Origin: Bacteroidales bacterium
GTDB lineage: Bacteria > Bacteroidota > Bacteroidia > Bacteroidales > Marinilabiliaceae
Assembly (NCBI GenBank): GCA_022768325.1
Contig: JALEMI010000064.1
Location: 1-47,140 of the forward strand
Direction: 5' to 3'
DNA length: 47,140 nt
Shown here piece after piece: positions 32,726-41,865 of this stretch. Position 1 is the first letter of the stretch; every line of letters starts with the position of its first letter. The notes beneath the pieces are model-generated. The model was not told the origin of the DNA. It made no database searches and saw nothing but the letters and a program-made list of their open reading frames with translations. The position numbers and the translations under genes were made by a program.

Positions 32726-33949
32726 CTAATCCCAGAAGGGGCCGGTGACGCTCTCTACTTGCGCCTCGGTCTCGTCGGGAAGATTGCAGAAGAAATCGAG
32801 GCCTGTCTTAGACTCCAGCTCATCGACTGTGACGACATATTTCTTGATGTCCGCGACGGTGAAATCGGAAGAGCCGTCGAGCGGCGTGATTTGGTCATCG
32901 TGGGGGACATAGAACGCCACGGCGGAGTAGTCGCCACTTTTTACGGCGAGGATGGCCATGAAATAGAAGGCTGGGCAGGCGAGGCCCTTGATGGTCATGC
33001 CATTGGCGTCGGTTGTGGCATACTTACCGTCACTACCTGGGGTGGAGCTGGTGAAATTGGTAAGGAGATTATTGATGTCGCCGCCCTTGCAGACGAAAAT
33101 GGTATCGTATTTTGCGGACTGGGTTGCACTACCCCACTTTCGGACCTCGTCCTCCATGCGTCGCCAGATGCCGGCGTTGAAACCGTTGAGCATGGGGCTC
33201 ATGTTGCTGAAATAGAAGGTCTGCTCGTTCATCTCGGTGGAATAGAGGCGATCGCCAGATGCGCAGATGTGTCCGCGGTCGAGACCGTCGTTGGTGTGGT
33301 TGTAGTTTGTCACCTGCATCTCCGTTGGGAGTTCGGGGTCGGGCTTGAAAGCGTCGCTGCTGGCGCGGGTGACGTTCATTTGGCTGCTGTACTTATCGAG
33401 AGTATAGGCCACCCATGCGGAGTGCTTGAGGTCGTTGTTCCATTCGAGGGAGAAGTTGACATCTGTCACGCCGTTGAGCTTGGCGTAGTGGGTGACGAAA
33501 GTGTTCTCGGCGTTGAAACGTGGCATCTCGGTACGTAGGGAGACGGCGCCGAAGAGGGTCGCATCGTTGGCGTTGACATTAGCCTGCGGGACAGAGGGAT
33601 CTTGGGAGATTCGGAGAGTATCGGAGGCATCGCCACAGCGGATGGAGAGCGTCACAGAGCGGGAGGCGGTTGACGGATTTGCGAGGATTGTTGCGGCAAT
33701 GGTGGCATCGCCATTTCCGTAGGTCTTGTCGAGAGAGAGCCACGTGGGGACACCCGAAACTGTCCAGGATGCATTGGCGAACACGGTGAGAGTTGTCTCG
33801 CCGCCAGTGCATGGGAATTGGGTTTGAGCCGCCGCGATGGATACGGAGTCATTGTCGTCGTCGGAACAGGAAGTGAGAGCCACAGGAGCGAGCGACGCGA
33901 GAAGCGACAAGGAAGCGACGCCCAAGCTCTTAATGAGAGAAACGTTCAT
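32726..33949 (-). CDS. Secreted BACON-domain DNA/RNA non-specific endonuclease lipoprotein
   Basis: Predicted 407 residues from ATG 33949 (MNVSLIKSLGV); an upstream in-frame start lacks a proper signal sequence. The lipobox is ALTSC (Cys28). Residues about 44-117 form a BACON domain (GGETTLTVFANASW, WLSL, SRSVTLSIRCG, RISQD). Residues about 140-400 are a His-Me finger NUC nuclease with the catalytic DRGH motif at 224-227, followed by ASGDR and SNMSPMLNGFNAGIW, where the asparagine binds the metal. The enzyme cuts single- and double-stranded DNA and RNA without sequence preference, probably at the cell surface. It is 84 bases after the large lipoprotein gene, in line with the TonB receptor. 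Confidence 0.9.
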   Translation of the reverse strand: MNVSLIKSLGVASLSLLASLAPVALTSCSDDDNDSVSIAAAQTQFPCTGGETTLTVFANASWTVSGVPTWLSLDKTYGNGDATIAATILANPSTASRSVTLSIRCGDASDTLRISQDPSVPQANVNANDATLFGAVSLRTEMPRFNAENTFVTHYAKLNGVTDVNFSLEWNNDLKHSAWVAYTLDKYSSQMNVTRASSDAFKPDPELPTEMQVTNYNHTNDGLDRGHICASGDRLYSTEMNEQTFYFSNMSPMLNGFNAGIWRRMEDEVRKWGSATQSAKYDTIFVCKGGDINNLLTNFTSSTPGSDGKYATTDANGMTIKGLACPAFYFMAILAVKSGDYSAVAFYVPHDDQITPLDGSSDFTVADIKKYVVTVDELESKTGLDFFCNLPDETEAQVESVTGPFWD

Positions 33950-34033
33950 TGTTTGGACAATATGATCAAAATGAAAAAGGGGGAGACGGGACAATAGGCC
34001 CATTCTCCCCCAATTTATTATTTCAAATATGTG

Positions 34034-36433
34034 TTACTCAACCTCTTGGAGAGAATCAGCAACATATTCGAAGGAAGCCTTTCCGATACACTTGTACTTG
34101 ATAGTGTAGTTGACGTTGGAGTTGGTGCCATTGTTCTCCTTGCTGTAATAGGCAACGAAATTGATGGTGTAGATGAGGTCTACACCGTCGATTACGTTGG
34201 CATCGGGATAAAGAGTGCCGAGCACCTTGCCGTAGGTCTCGATGAGATTCTGCTGCATTTGGGCGAGGACCTCGTCGTCGGTCATATCGGCGAAAGCGCT
34301 TGATTGCTCCTTAGCCTTGGCAGCTCGCCAGTCGACATTGTTGTAGTAAGCGGAGCTGCCCGTGTAATACTCGTTGTTGGCATAGGTCGTGACGTAGCCT
34401 TCGCCCTTGTTTACCGCGCCATTGGGGACATCGATATTCTCCCAAACCCAGTCTGTTACAGCCTGATAGAAAGCCTTGGCGGTAGCATCGTTACGGTCGG
34501 AAGAGAGAGTGATGGTGACGGAAGGATCGTACATCCAAGAAGAAGCCTTGACGAACTGGCCTTTGGCGGTCACGTAGGTTGCCGTAGGAGCCCACTCGCC
34601 ATTTACGAACTCGTACTCAGCAGCCTCGATGTTGGAGCCGTAGTAGTAGACTACAGCCGCCTTGTCGGACTCGAGGGCATAGGGGAGCTTGGTGGCGAGG
34701 AACTTAGCGAGATAGGTTGCGGGCTTGTAGGTAGAGCTGAAGCTGTTGGTAGAGATGCCCATTGCCTTGTAGTCGGCGGGGTTGACAACGAGGACGTCGG
34801 AGGGGATGGACCATGTTGCGCCGTCGTAAGAGTAGATGGCGAATTTGGTCTCGGAATTGTCGATTGCCTTGAGGCTCTTGCTGCCATCGATTACGAAATC
34901 GGCGGTCTCGTCATACTCAGTTGTCACCAATACCTGCAGATAGTCCTCGACGCTGTTGCCGCTGAAATAGTTGGCAGCCCAATCGACAGTGATGTAGGGA
35001 GAGGTGAGCTCGGTAAGGTCGAGTTCCTTGGTAATGAACCAGCTATCGGACTCGTTGTTAACCTTGTTGACGAATGCGGAAGCCTTGGCACCATACTTTG
35101 AGTCGAGCGTCCAAACGTAGGTGGAGCCGGTTGGGAGAACGACATCCTTGATGACATAGCCCTCGGGGAGTTCGGTGGTGAGAAGCGTATTGTTCTCGAC
35201 GACACCGAGCTTAGAATTGGCGTAAGCGCCGTAGGAGCTGAACTTGGAATCGTAAGTGATGGTCTTGGAAACAGCGTAGTTGACGATTTCGACACCAGAC
35301 GCTGTGACATTGAAATTCCAGTCATAACCCTCGTCGCCGACGGCATCGGCTGTGTTGAAGCTATCGTAGGTACCCTTCATGTAGAGGTAGAGGCCGTCGG
35401 CGTTCTTGATGCTATAACCGTTGGCAGAGGCGGCTACCTCGACAAAGATAGACTCGGCATCGGCAGCAGCCACGACACCGTCGGTAACGGTTACGGGGTC
35501 GCTAACGCAATAGCCGTACTCCTTGCCGCCCTTAATCTTGCCGTAGGCGTAGTAAGAGCCGTCGACATTGGCGAGAATGAGATACTTGCCATCGCCGCTG
35601 AACTTGGTGGCCTTCTTGTAAGAACCGTCATCTTGGGCGGCGTAGAGTTCGGGCGTGACGTAGTTGGAGAGGGCGGCATCGGCAACCTTAAGGTTCTTAA
35701 CCTCGACAGTACCAGCCAAAGAGGAGGTGCTGAGATAACGGATACCGACACGAACAACTTGACCTGCGAAATCGGAGAGGTCAATCTTGCCGGAGGAGAC
35801 ATAGGTCCAATTGGTGCCCTCGGGATAGTTGGCACCGGAGAGCTTGGTCCAATGGCACTCGGGAGCATCGGAGACGGCGGATGGCTCGGTCTCGGAATAC
35901 TTGTAGGTTACGAGGACATAGTCGCCGGCCTGTGCATCTTCAACCGCAGCGGGGAGGACGGACGCGATGGCGGACTCGGTGGACTTGGTTACATAGCTGG
36001 CCTTAGAATTGCCCTTCCAGATTGTGACATAGTCGTCGGAAGTGAGCTCATAAGACTTGGCTGCGGCGAGAGTTGTGAGATACTCGGGAGCAGCGACGGC
36101 GAGCTTGTAGGTGATGTTTACGGCAGAACCCTTGTCGGCAGTCTGCCACTTGGAGGCGGCGAACTTGGCGATATACTTCTGCGCGATGGCATCGGAGGGG
36201 AACACCTTATTGCTCTTGACAGAGGCGAGATCAGCGACATCGGCCTCGTCGATTGGGGTGTATCCGCCGATGGTGGTATAGTCGGCATCTTGAAGTTCGT
36301 ATGTTACTCCAGATACGACATTCTGACGGCTCTCGTTGACAAGCTCGTCGAGCCCGTCAAAATTGTCATTGTAGTCTTCGCAAGCGGACAGAGCCACTGC
36401 CAAGGCTGCAAATAGAATATGTTGCGATTTCAT
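34034..36433 (-). CDS. Large surface lipoprotein with choice-of-anchor-J-like domains, partner of the TonB receptor
   Basis: Predicted 799 residues from ATG 36433; an ATG three codons upstream is also possible. The lipobox is ALSAC (Cys18). Two jelly-roll-like segments resemble choice-of-anchor-J/cleaved-adhesin domains: NWTYVSSGKIDLSDFAGQ...VRVGIRYLSTSS (about residues 210-250) and WFITKELDLTELTSPYITVDW (about 465-490). Between them lies a trefoil-like stretch (GYSIKNADGLYLYMKGTYDSF). The C-terminal ~200 residues include ATYVTAKGQF and DVPNGAVNKGEGYV, of unknown fold. It starts 18 bases after the TonB receptor stop, the position of a SusD-like surface partner, but it is not SusD. Probable role: capture of ligand at the surface for the receptor. 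Ligand inferred as nucleic acid from the neighbouring nuclease. Confidence 0.72.
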   Translation of the reverse strand: MKSQHILFAALAVALSACEDYNDNFDGLDELVNESRQNVVSGVTYELQDADYTTIGGYTPIDEADVADLASVKSNKVFPSDAIAQKYIAKFAASKWQTADKGSAVNITYKLAVAAPEYLTTLAAAKSYELTSDDYVTIWKGNSKASYVTKSTESAIASVLPAAVEDAQAGDYVLVTYKYSETEPSAVSDAPECHWTKLSGANYPEGTNWTYVSSGKIDLSDFAGQVVRVGIRYLSTSSLAGTVEVKNLKVADAALSNYVTPELYAAQDDGSYKKATKFSGDGKYLILANVDGSYYAYGKIKGGKEYGYCVSDPVTVTDGVVAAADAESIFVEVAASANGYSIKNADGLYLYMKGTYDSFNTADAVGDEGYDWNFNVTASGVEIVNYAVSKTITYDSKFSSYGAYANSKLGVVENNTLLTTELPEGYVIKDVVLPTGSTYVWTLDSKYGAKASAFVNKVNNESDSWFITKELDLTELTSPYITVDWAANYFSGNSVEDYLQVLVTTEYDETADFVIDGSKSLKAIDNSETKFAIYSYDGATWSIPSDVLVVNPADYKAMGISTNSFSSTYKPATYLAKFLATKLPYALESDKAAVVYYYGSNIEAAEYEFVNGEWAPTATYVTAKGQFVKASSWMYDPSVTITLSSDRNDATAKAFYQAVTDWVWENIDVPNGAVNKGEGYVTTYANNEYYTGSSAYYNNVDWRAAKAKEQSSAFADMTDDEVLAQMQQNLIETYGKVLGTLYPDANVIDGVDLIYTINFVAYYSKENNGTNSNVNYTIKYKCIGKASFEYVADSLQEVE

Positions 36434-36451
36434 TGTTGTCAATTTAATGGT

Positions 36452-39175
36452 TTAGAAAGAGACCTTCAGACCGAGGGAGTATGTTCTGCCGAAACCGTAG
36501 AAGACTTGGTAGGCGGACTCCCAATTGTGCTTGTCGCCGTCGGTGGCCTGCTGGATGTACTCCTGATCGAAGAGGTTGTTGACCTTGCCAGAGAGACGCG
36601 CGTTGAGCTTATCGCCGATTTTGAAAGCGTAGGAGGCATCAACATCGAAGGTGTAGCTGGACGGGATTCTCCAAGGGCTTGAGAAAACCTTTATACCGTT
36701 GAAAGTGATGTCGTTGGAGCTGAAATCCCAGTCGGCATAGTTGCGAGCGAAGAGGTTGTAGTCGGCACCAATCTTGAGGCCTTGCATAGGCTTGAACTTA
36801 ACGCCGAGAGCGGCGGTTGTTTGAGCAGAGCCACCGACCTTGACCTTGTCGAGTTCGAGCTTCATGTAGGCATGGTCGTCGGCCTTTGCGCCAGAGGCGA
36901 CGTTGCCCTTGGAATCCTTAAGAGGGTTGCCGGCGGAATCGTAGAAATAGCCGACAGGGGAGCAATCCCAAATCCAATCGCCGAAAGAGAACATACCCGT
37001 GATGTCGACCCACTTAGCGGGCTTGGCGGTGAACTCGACCTCGACACCCATGTGGCGAGCGTCAAGACCCTCCATGTTGAAGAACCAAGTATCTTGCTCA
37101 CCATTGGCCTTCGTGATGTCGCCACGCTTGCTCTGCGTCTTATTCATCCACTTTGTCAAGTAGGCATTGACCTTGGCGTCGAAGGGAGCGGACTGGAAGC
37201 CATAACCGAGTTCGAAAGAAGCGACCTTCTCGTTGACGGCATCGGGGTTGGTCTCGTTGCTAACAGTGCTGGAAAGGAAAGCACCACCCGAGAAGAAAGG
37301 AGCGCGGCTGATGAAACCGGCGTTGATGAAGACGTTGTTATTCTCGTTGATATTGTAGTTTGCGCCGCCCTTGACGGTGCCACCCCAGAAGTTTACCTTA
37401 TCGGACTCGGCGTGGGAATCGTCGTAATAGAAGCGGTCGTAACGCCAGTAGCAAGTATTTGAAACAGAGCCGGAGACGAAGAAATTGAACTGGTTGAGAG
37501 TGTACTCGGCTTGTGCGAAGATGCCCTCTTGGACAGTGTAGCCGTCGTAGTCACGATAGACGACATCGCCGACGTGGAGTTTCTCATAGACGAAATTGGG
37601 GTCGTTGGCCTTGGCGTTGTTGTAGGCCTTGACATTCTTACGGTAGTAGTTGTCGGTGAAGTACTCACCATTGTAGAGGTCGGTGATCTCGTTGGTGTGC
37701 TTGCCCCTGTACCAGCGGAAATCGACACCGCCTGTTACTGTGAGATCCTCGCTGATTCGGTTCTCGTAGTTGGAGACGAAGCCAATCCAGTTGTGGTAGT
37801 TCTTGGAGATACTCATGACCATGTCGGAACCGTGGTCGCTTGAGGCGTTCATCTCTTGAATCTCATCGTAGGCGAAAGTACCATCCTCATGGCGGAAAGT
37901 GGTATTGAGCGAGCCGTTGGAAGCGCCGTACCACTTATTCTTGTAGTCGGAAGAGGTACCCATACCGGAGTTGCCATATCCGCGGCCGATGGAGACATAG
38001 ACGACAGAGGAGAGGCTCTGGTTGTCGGTTATCTGCCACTGGTGGTTGAGGGAGATTTGTGGCTTGTGGTAGACGTTTCTGGCCGAGGCTTTGCGCTCGC
38101 CATTGAGACCGAAGCCGTAGGTTGGGTTGTAGCGGTACTCGCTCTGGCCCTTCATGTAGTCCTTGACCTTTTGCCAGCCAGCGATTGTGAGACCGTCGTA
38201 GGAGCTGCGCTGATTGTGCCACTGAGGAGCGCCGAAGGCCGTAAGAGTGAGCTGGTGGTCGGAATTGAGACGCTTGGCGATGCTTGCGAACCAGTTGTAG
38301 CCCTCGAACTCTGTGCCTTGGACGTAGCCGTCGCCCCAAGTCTTAGCGAGAAGGACGGTGAAAGCCCAGCCTTTGGAGTTCATGCCCGAGGAGACCGTTG
38401 CGAGCATCTTCTGATAGCCATCGTTACCGACGGAATAGGAGACAGCCCCACCCTTCTTGGACTCGATACCTTTGGTGACGACATTAATTGAACCACCGAC
38501 GGAGGGAGCGGAGAGCTTCGTAGCACCGAGACCGCGTTGGGTCTGCATACTGCGGGTGACATCGCTAAGACCCGTCCAGTTGGACCAATAGACGCCGCCC
38601 CACTCCATATCGTTCATGGGGACGCCGTTGACCATGACGGCGATGTTGGCAGACTTGAAGCCACGCATATTAATCTGCGAATCGCCATAGCCGCCGCCGG
38701 CCTTTGTTGCGTAGACACCAGGGGTAGCCTTGAGGACCTCGGGGAACTCCTGGTTGCCGAGCTTAGCCTCAATTATCTCTGGGGAGACAGACGAGAGCGC
38801 GACAGGCGTCTTACGCGCAACGGCGATAGAGCTCTTGACAATGACATCGTCGAGCGTCTTGGAATCGACAGCCATGTAGATGGCACCAAGATTTTGGGTC
38901 TCGGCATTGAACGAGAGCTTCTCGTAGCCGAGGAAAGTGATGTCGATGCTTTGAGGTAAGCTTGCGACCTTGATTGAGAAGTTACCGTCGAGGTCAGTGA
39001 CCGTACCGTTGGATGTTCCCGACAGAATGACAGCGGCACCGACGATGGGCTCTTTAGTAGCCTTGTCGAGCACTGTTCCATTCACCGTCTGCTGAGCGAA
39101 AGCGCAGACGGATGTCAACAGCAGAAGCAACACCCACGCGAAACGAGACGTGCCCCTTGAGTGAAATGTTTTCAT
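36452..39175 (-). CDS. TonB-dependent receptor with carboxypeptidase-like N-terminal domain
   Basis: Predicted 907 residues from ATG 39175 (MKTFHSRG), which gives a proper signal peptide ending CAFAQ. The longer in-frame start has no signal sequence at its N-terminus. Residues about 30-110 are a carboxypeptidase-regulatory-like domain (VNGTVLDKATKEPIVGAAVILSG, GTVTDLDGNFSI). The plug follows (FPEVLKATPGVYATKAGGGYGDSQINMRGF, IAVMVNGVPMNDMEWGGVYWSNW) and then a full barrel ending in YSLGLKVSF. Such receptors import ligands across the outer membrane using TonB energy. It is the first gene of the block with the surface lipoprotein and nuclease, and lies downstream of the PiT gene on the same strand. 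Confidence 0.93.
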   Translation of the reverse strand: MKTFHSRGTSRFAWVLLLLLTSVCAFAQQTVNGTVLDKATKEPIVGAAVILSGTSNGTVTDLDGNFSIKVASLPQSIDITFLGYEKLSFNAETQNLGAIYMAVDSKTLDDVIVKSSIAVARKTPVALSSVSPEIIEAKLGNQEFPEVLKATPGVYATKAGGGYGDSQINMRGFKSANIAVMVNGVPMNDMEWGGVYWSNWTGLSDVTRSMQTQRGLGATKLSAPSVGGSINVVTKGIESKKGGAVSYSVGNDGYQKMLATVSSGMNSKGWAFTVLLAKTWGDGYVQGTEFEGYNWFASIAKRLNSDHQLTLTAFGAPQWHNQRSSYDGLTIAGWQKVKDYMKGQSEYRYNPTYGFGLNGERKASARNVYHKPQISLNHQWQITDNQSLSSVVYVSIGRGYGNSGMGTSSDYKNKWYGASNGSLNTTFRHEDGTFAYDEIQEMNASSDHGSDMVMSISKNYHNWIGFVSNYENRISEDLTVTGGVDFRWYRGKHTNEITDLYNGEYFTDNYYRKNVKAYNNAKANDPNFVYEKLHVGDVVYRDYDGYTVQEGIFAQAEYTLNQFNFFVSGSVSNTCYWRYDRFYYDDSHAESDKVNFWGGTVKGGANYNINENNNVFINAGFISRAPFFSGGAFLSSTVSNETNPDAVNEKVASFELGYGFQSAPFDAKVNAYLTKWMNKTQSKRGDITKANGEQDTWFFNMEGLDARHMGVEVEFTAKPAKWVDITGMFSFGDWIWDCSPVGYFYDSAGNPLKDSKGNVASGAKADDHAYMKLELDKVKVGGSAQTTAALGVKFKPMQGLKIGADYNLFARNYADWDFSSNDITFNGIKVFSSPWRIPSSYTFDVDASYAFKIGDKLNARLSGKVNNLFDQEYIQQATDGDKHNWESAYQVFYGFGRTYSLGLKVSF

Positions 39176-39379
39176 AATAAGTTTTATTTCAGAGGAATGC
39201 GCAAATATAAACACTATCGGAACAAAGTGTGAAATATTCAGCCCAAAAACGGATTTAGAGAATCTCAAATTTTGTAAAGAAATCAAACATGGTATCCGTG
39301 CTTACGGGGGCCGAGATATTTCACACTATTGACAATTGCAAAAATGATTTGCGAAGTCTATTGTTGATTCATTATTTCG
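39176..39379 (-). promoter_or_regulatory. Promoter and operator-like repeats upstream of the TonB receptor
   Basis: The minus strand reads TATATTTG at 39202-39209, an exact -7 box 27 bases before the ATG. A perfect 12-base inverted repeat flanks the region: AGTGTGAAATAT at 39226-39237 and its reverse complement at 39316-39327, 78 bases apart. TGTAAAGAAATCAAACAT at 39273-39290 resembles a sequence upstream of the PhoB-like gene. Wide arms are compatible with a looping regulator. Confidence 0.5.
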
Positions 39380-41674
39380 TTAATATTCGCCATCTCGTGC
39401 GGTCTCTTTGTCCTCCTCGGACACAGTCTGCGGGGCATTGAAGCATTTTACGGACTGGATATGGTGGCGGAGGTTATTTACGAGGTTTTGAGTCTCCCTG
39501 AGGAGGTTGATGTAGACCATGAGCACCTTGAAATCCTTGGGATTGACACCGGACTGCAGGCGATTCATGTGGGCATGCCTAACGGCCTTTAGCACCTTGC
39601 GGAGCTCGATGGCCCTCAGTCGGAGCGTCTCGTAGTCTATGAAATCGAGGGAATTGACCATCCTTGCGGCATTCTCTAACAGCTCGTTGACGCTGCGTCG
39701 GATGGGCGCGAACTCCTTCTCGGCCTCCTTGGGCAGAGGGTTGAAGCCATTGTCAACGTGCTCGATTACAGGGGAATGCATCTGGCGGAGAATGCGGACG
39801 TATTGGGAGCGGCAATCTAAGCCGAGTTGGAGCCAGAGGCCGCTGTCGTTGAGCGTTGAATAGCCTTGCAGCTCGTCCTTATGCGCCAATTGACCAAACT
39901 CGAGCATTTCGAGACGACCGTTCCTATGATTAATGCGCATCTCGACATCGAGACGATTGCCTACCTGGCGAAGGACGCGCACACGACGACCGAGGAAAGC
40001 ATCGACAATGTCGTTGAACAAGATTTCCGACTGCCTGATGGCGAGAGAATCGTTGGACGCCGCACGGACATTGAAAGAGTCGGGCGTAGGCTTGGCGACC
40101 ACGGCGACAGGGCTCGTGGACCTCGCCGATGCTTTCTTCTTGCCGACGAAATTGCTCTTCACGACAACGAAGACGACGAGCAGCATGAAAGCGAACATGG
40201 CGACAATGCCTAAATAATACATCACCGCACATACAATGGCAGCCGTGAGGAAGGCAATGGCGGCAGTGAGGAACCATCCGCCGATGACGGTCAGCACACC
40301 CGTGACACGGAACACGGCCGTCTCGCGACCCCAAGCCTTATCAGCGAGGCTGGAACCCATGGCGACCATGAACGTCACGTAGGTCGTTGAAAGGGGGAGC
40401 TTATAGCTTGTGCCGAGTACAATGAGCACGGACGAGAGCACCAGATTGACAGCAGCGCGGACGGCATCGAAAGCGGCACCTTCGGGCATCTCCGTATTGC
40501 GATTGTCGAACCTTTGGCCTATGGCGACCTTGAGGCGGCGAGGCATGAGGCGTTCAACATTGGCAAAGAAAGCCTCGGTGTTGCGGACGATGCTGCGTGC
40601 GGGGCGGCTTGAGCCGAACATCTCGTCGGAGCTGTCTTGGCGGCTTAGGTCGACGCTTGTCTTTACGACAGTCATTGCCTTCTTGGAGAAGACAAGCGCG
40701 AGAATCATGATGACACCTGCCCCGAGGAGGTATGGGGTGGAGGATTTTGCGGACTCCATGAGCGACGTCATCATGAAAGAATCGGGGTCGGGACATCCCG
40801 CGTCGTACCAGTCCTGGTAGGATGACAAGCCGGCAAGGGGTACGCCGATGAAGTTGACCAAGTCGTTGCCGGCGAAAGCCATAGCGAGGGCGAACGTTCC
40901 GAGGAGAATGACAATCTTGAACACATTGACCTTCAAAGCCAATAGCAAAAGCGAGATGATTGTTGAGAAGGCAAAGAAACTGAGTAAGATGAGCCTGACA
41001 TTTGCGGCGACCCACTCGCGAGCCTCATGGCTAATCATGGGCGACTTGCCCAAGCCTTTTACGAAAATGAAGTAGCAGAGAATGGTGAAAGCCAAGCCGC
41101 CAAAAATGGCTACGGGGACGAAACCGACCTTGCTGCTTTGGAACGTGAAGACGAGCCTCGCGAGCCACTGAACAATGACACCACAAACGAAAGCGATGCC
41201 GACGCTGACGAAAATGGCAACGATTACGGACAAGCACTTATCGGTATTGATAAGGTCGGAATAGACAAAAGTATCGGACTGCGCAATCTTAACGGCCGCC
41301 AAGAAAGAAGCCGCACCGAAAAGCTCAAAGACAAGCGAGACGGTGGTGGACGTGGGCAGACCTAAGGAATTGAAACGGTCGAGAACGATGACATCCGTGG
41401 CCATGACAGCGAGGAAAACCACGATGACATCGGCAAACGAGAAATTGGAAGGGAGCATGATGCCATGGCGGGCGACATCCATCATGCCAGACGACATGAA
41501 AGCACCGACCACGACACCGACCGAAGCCATGATGAGCAGAGTGCGCCAATGAGCAATGCGAGCGCCTACTCCCGAATTGAGAAAGTTTACCGCATCGTTG
41601 CTGACGCCGACAAAGAGGTCGAAGACGGCCAGCAAGAGCAGGAAACCGATGATGATAATGTAGATTGTAGCCAT
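39380..41674 (-). CDS. PiT-family inorganic phosphate transporter with long C-terminal helical domain
   Basis: Predicted 764 residues. Both PiT signatures are present: GVSNDAVNFLNS at residues 23-34 and FAGNDLVNFIGVP near 275. Also present are the GLPTSTT and KLPLSTTY halves and about 10-12 membrane segments over residues 1-520. The last ~220 residues (from about 545) are soluble, helical and charged (FLGRRVRVLRQVGNRL, RSVNELLENAARMVN, AHMNRLQSG), resembling PhoU/DUF47-type regulatory helices. PiT proteins take up metal-phosphate with protons or sodium. It lies between a divergent PhoB/PhoR-like pair and a TonB/nuclease block, all suggesting phosphate nutrition. The control region is shared with the regulator gene. 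Confidence 0.92.
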   Translation of the reverse strand: MATIYIIIIGFLLLLAVFDLFVGVSNDAVNFLNSGVGARIAHWRTLLIMASVGVVVGAFMSSGMMDVARHGIMLPSNFSFADVIVVFLAVMATDVIVLDRFNSLGLPTSTTVSLVFELFGAASFLAAVKIAQSDTFVYSDLINTDKCLSVIVAIFVSVGIAFVCGVIVQWLARLVFTFQSSKVGFVPVAIFGGLAFTILCYFIFVKGLGKSPMISHEAREWVAANVRLILLSFFAFSTIISLLLLALKVNVFKIVILLGTFALAMAFAGNDLVNFIGVPLAGLSSYQDWYDAGCPDPDSFMMTSLMESAKSSTPYLLGAGVIMILALVFSKKAMTVVKTSVDLSRQDSSDEMFGSSRPARSIVRNTEAFFANVERLMPRRLKVAIGQRFDNRNTEMPEGAAFDAVRAAVNLVLSSVLIVLGTSYKLPLSTTYVTFMVAMGSSLADKAWGRETAVFRVTGVLTVIGGWFLTAAIAFLTAAIVCAVMYYLGIVAMFAFMLLVVFVVVKSNFVGKKKASARSTSPVAVVAKPTPDSFNVRAASNDSLAIRQSEILFNDIVDAFLGRRVRVLRQVGNRLDVEMRINHRNGRLEMLEFGQLAHKDELQGYSTLNDSGLWLQLGLDCRSQYVRILRQMHSPVIEHVDNGFNPLPKEAEKEFAPIRRSVNELLENAARMVNSLDFIDYETLRLRAIELRKVLKAVRHAHMNRLQSGVNPKDFKVLMVYINLLRETQNLVNNLRHHIQSVKCFNAPQTVSEEDKETARDGEY

Positions 41675-41865
41675 AAAGAGTTGTGTAACAATTTTACAGC
41701 CGCAATATTATCGGCACGTAATTACACAGCGACTAAGCGCATATTACAAAGCTGTAACAAAAGCCCCAACGCATTGTCTCGCAATATTGTAACACAATCG
41801 AAACACCTGATAACGCCAAAAACAGCCATATTTGCGAATCGGGAAAACACTAAAGGCAAAAAGAC
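41675..41865. promoter_or_regulatory. Divergent PiT/PhoB control region with repeated TGTAACA
   Basis: TGTAACA occurs three times on the plus strand (about 41692, 41754 and 41788). The last is TGTAACACAATCGAAACAC, whose two halves match with an 11-base period, as in Pho-box-like direct repeats. On the other strand TTGTTACAGCT is followed by TTGTAATA at the same period. CATATTTG at 41827-41834 is a near -7 box for the regulator gene, without a -33 box. This supports activator-dependent control. That the activator is the PhoB-like protein is inference. Confidence 0.45.

Noticed and set aside
36433-36452. Treating the TonB receptor and lipoprotein as a SusC/SusD glycan-uptake pair
   Set aside because: The lipoprotein has no SusD-type helical fold or sequence signatures, and no glycoside hydrolases or sugar regulators are nearby.
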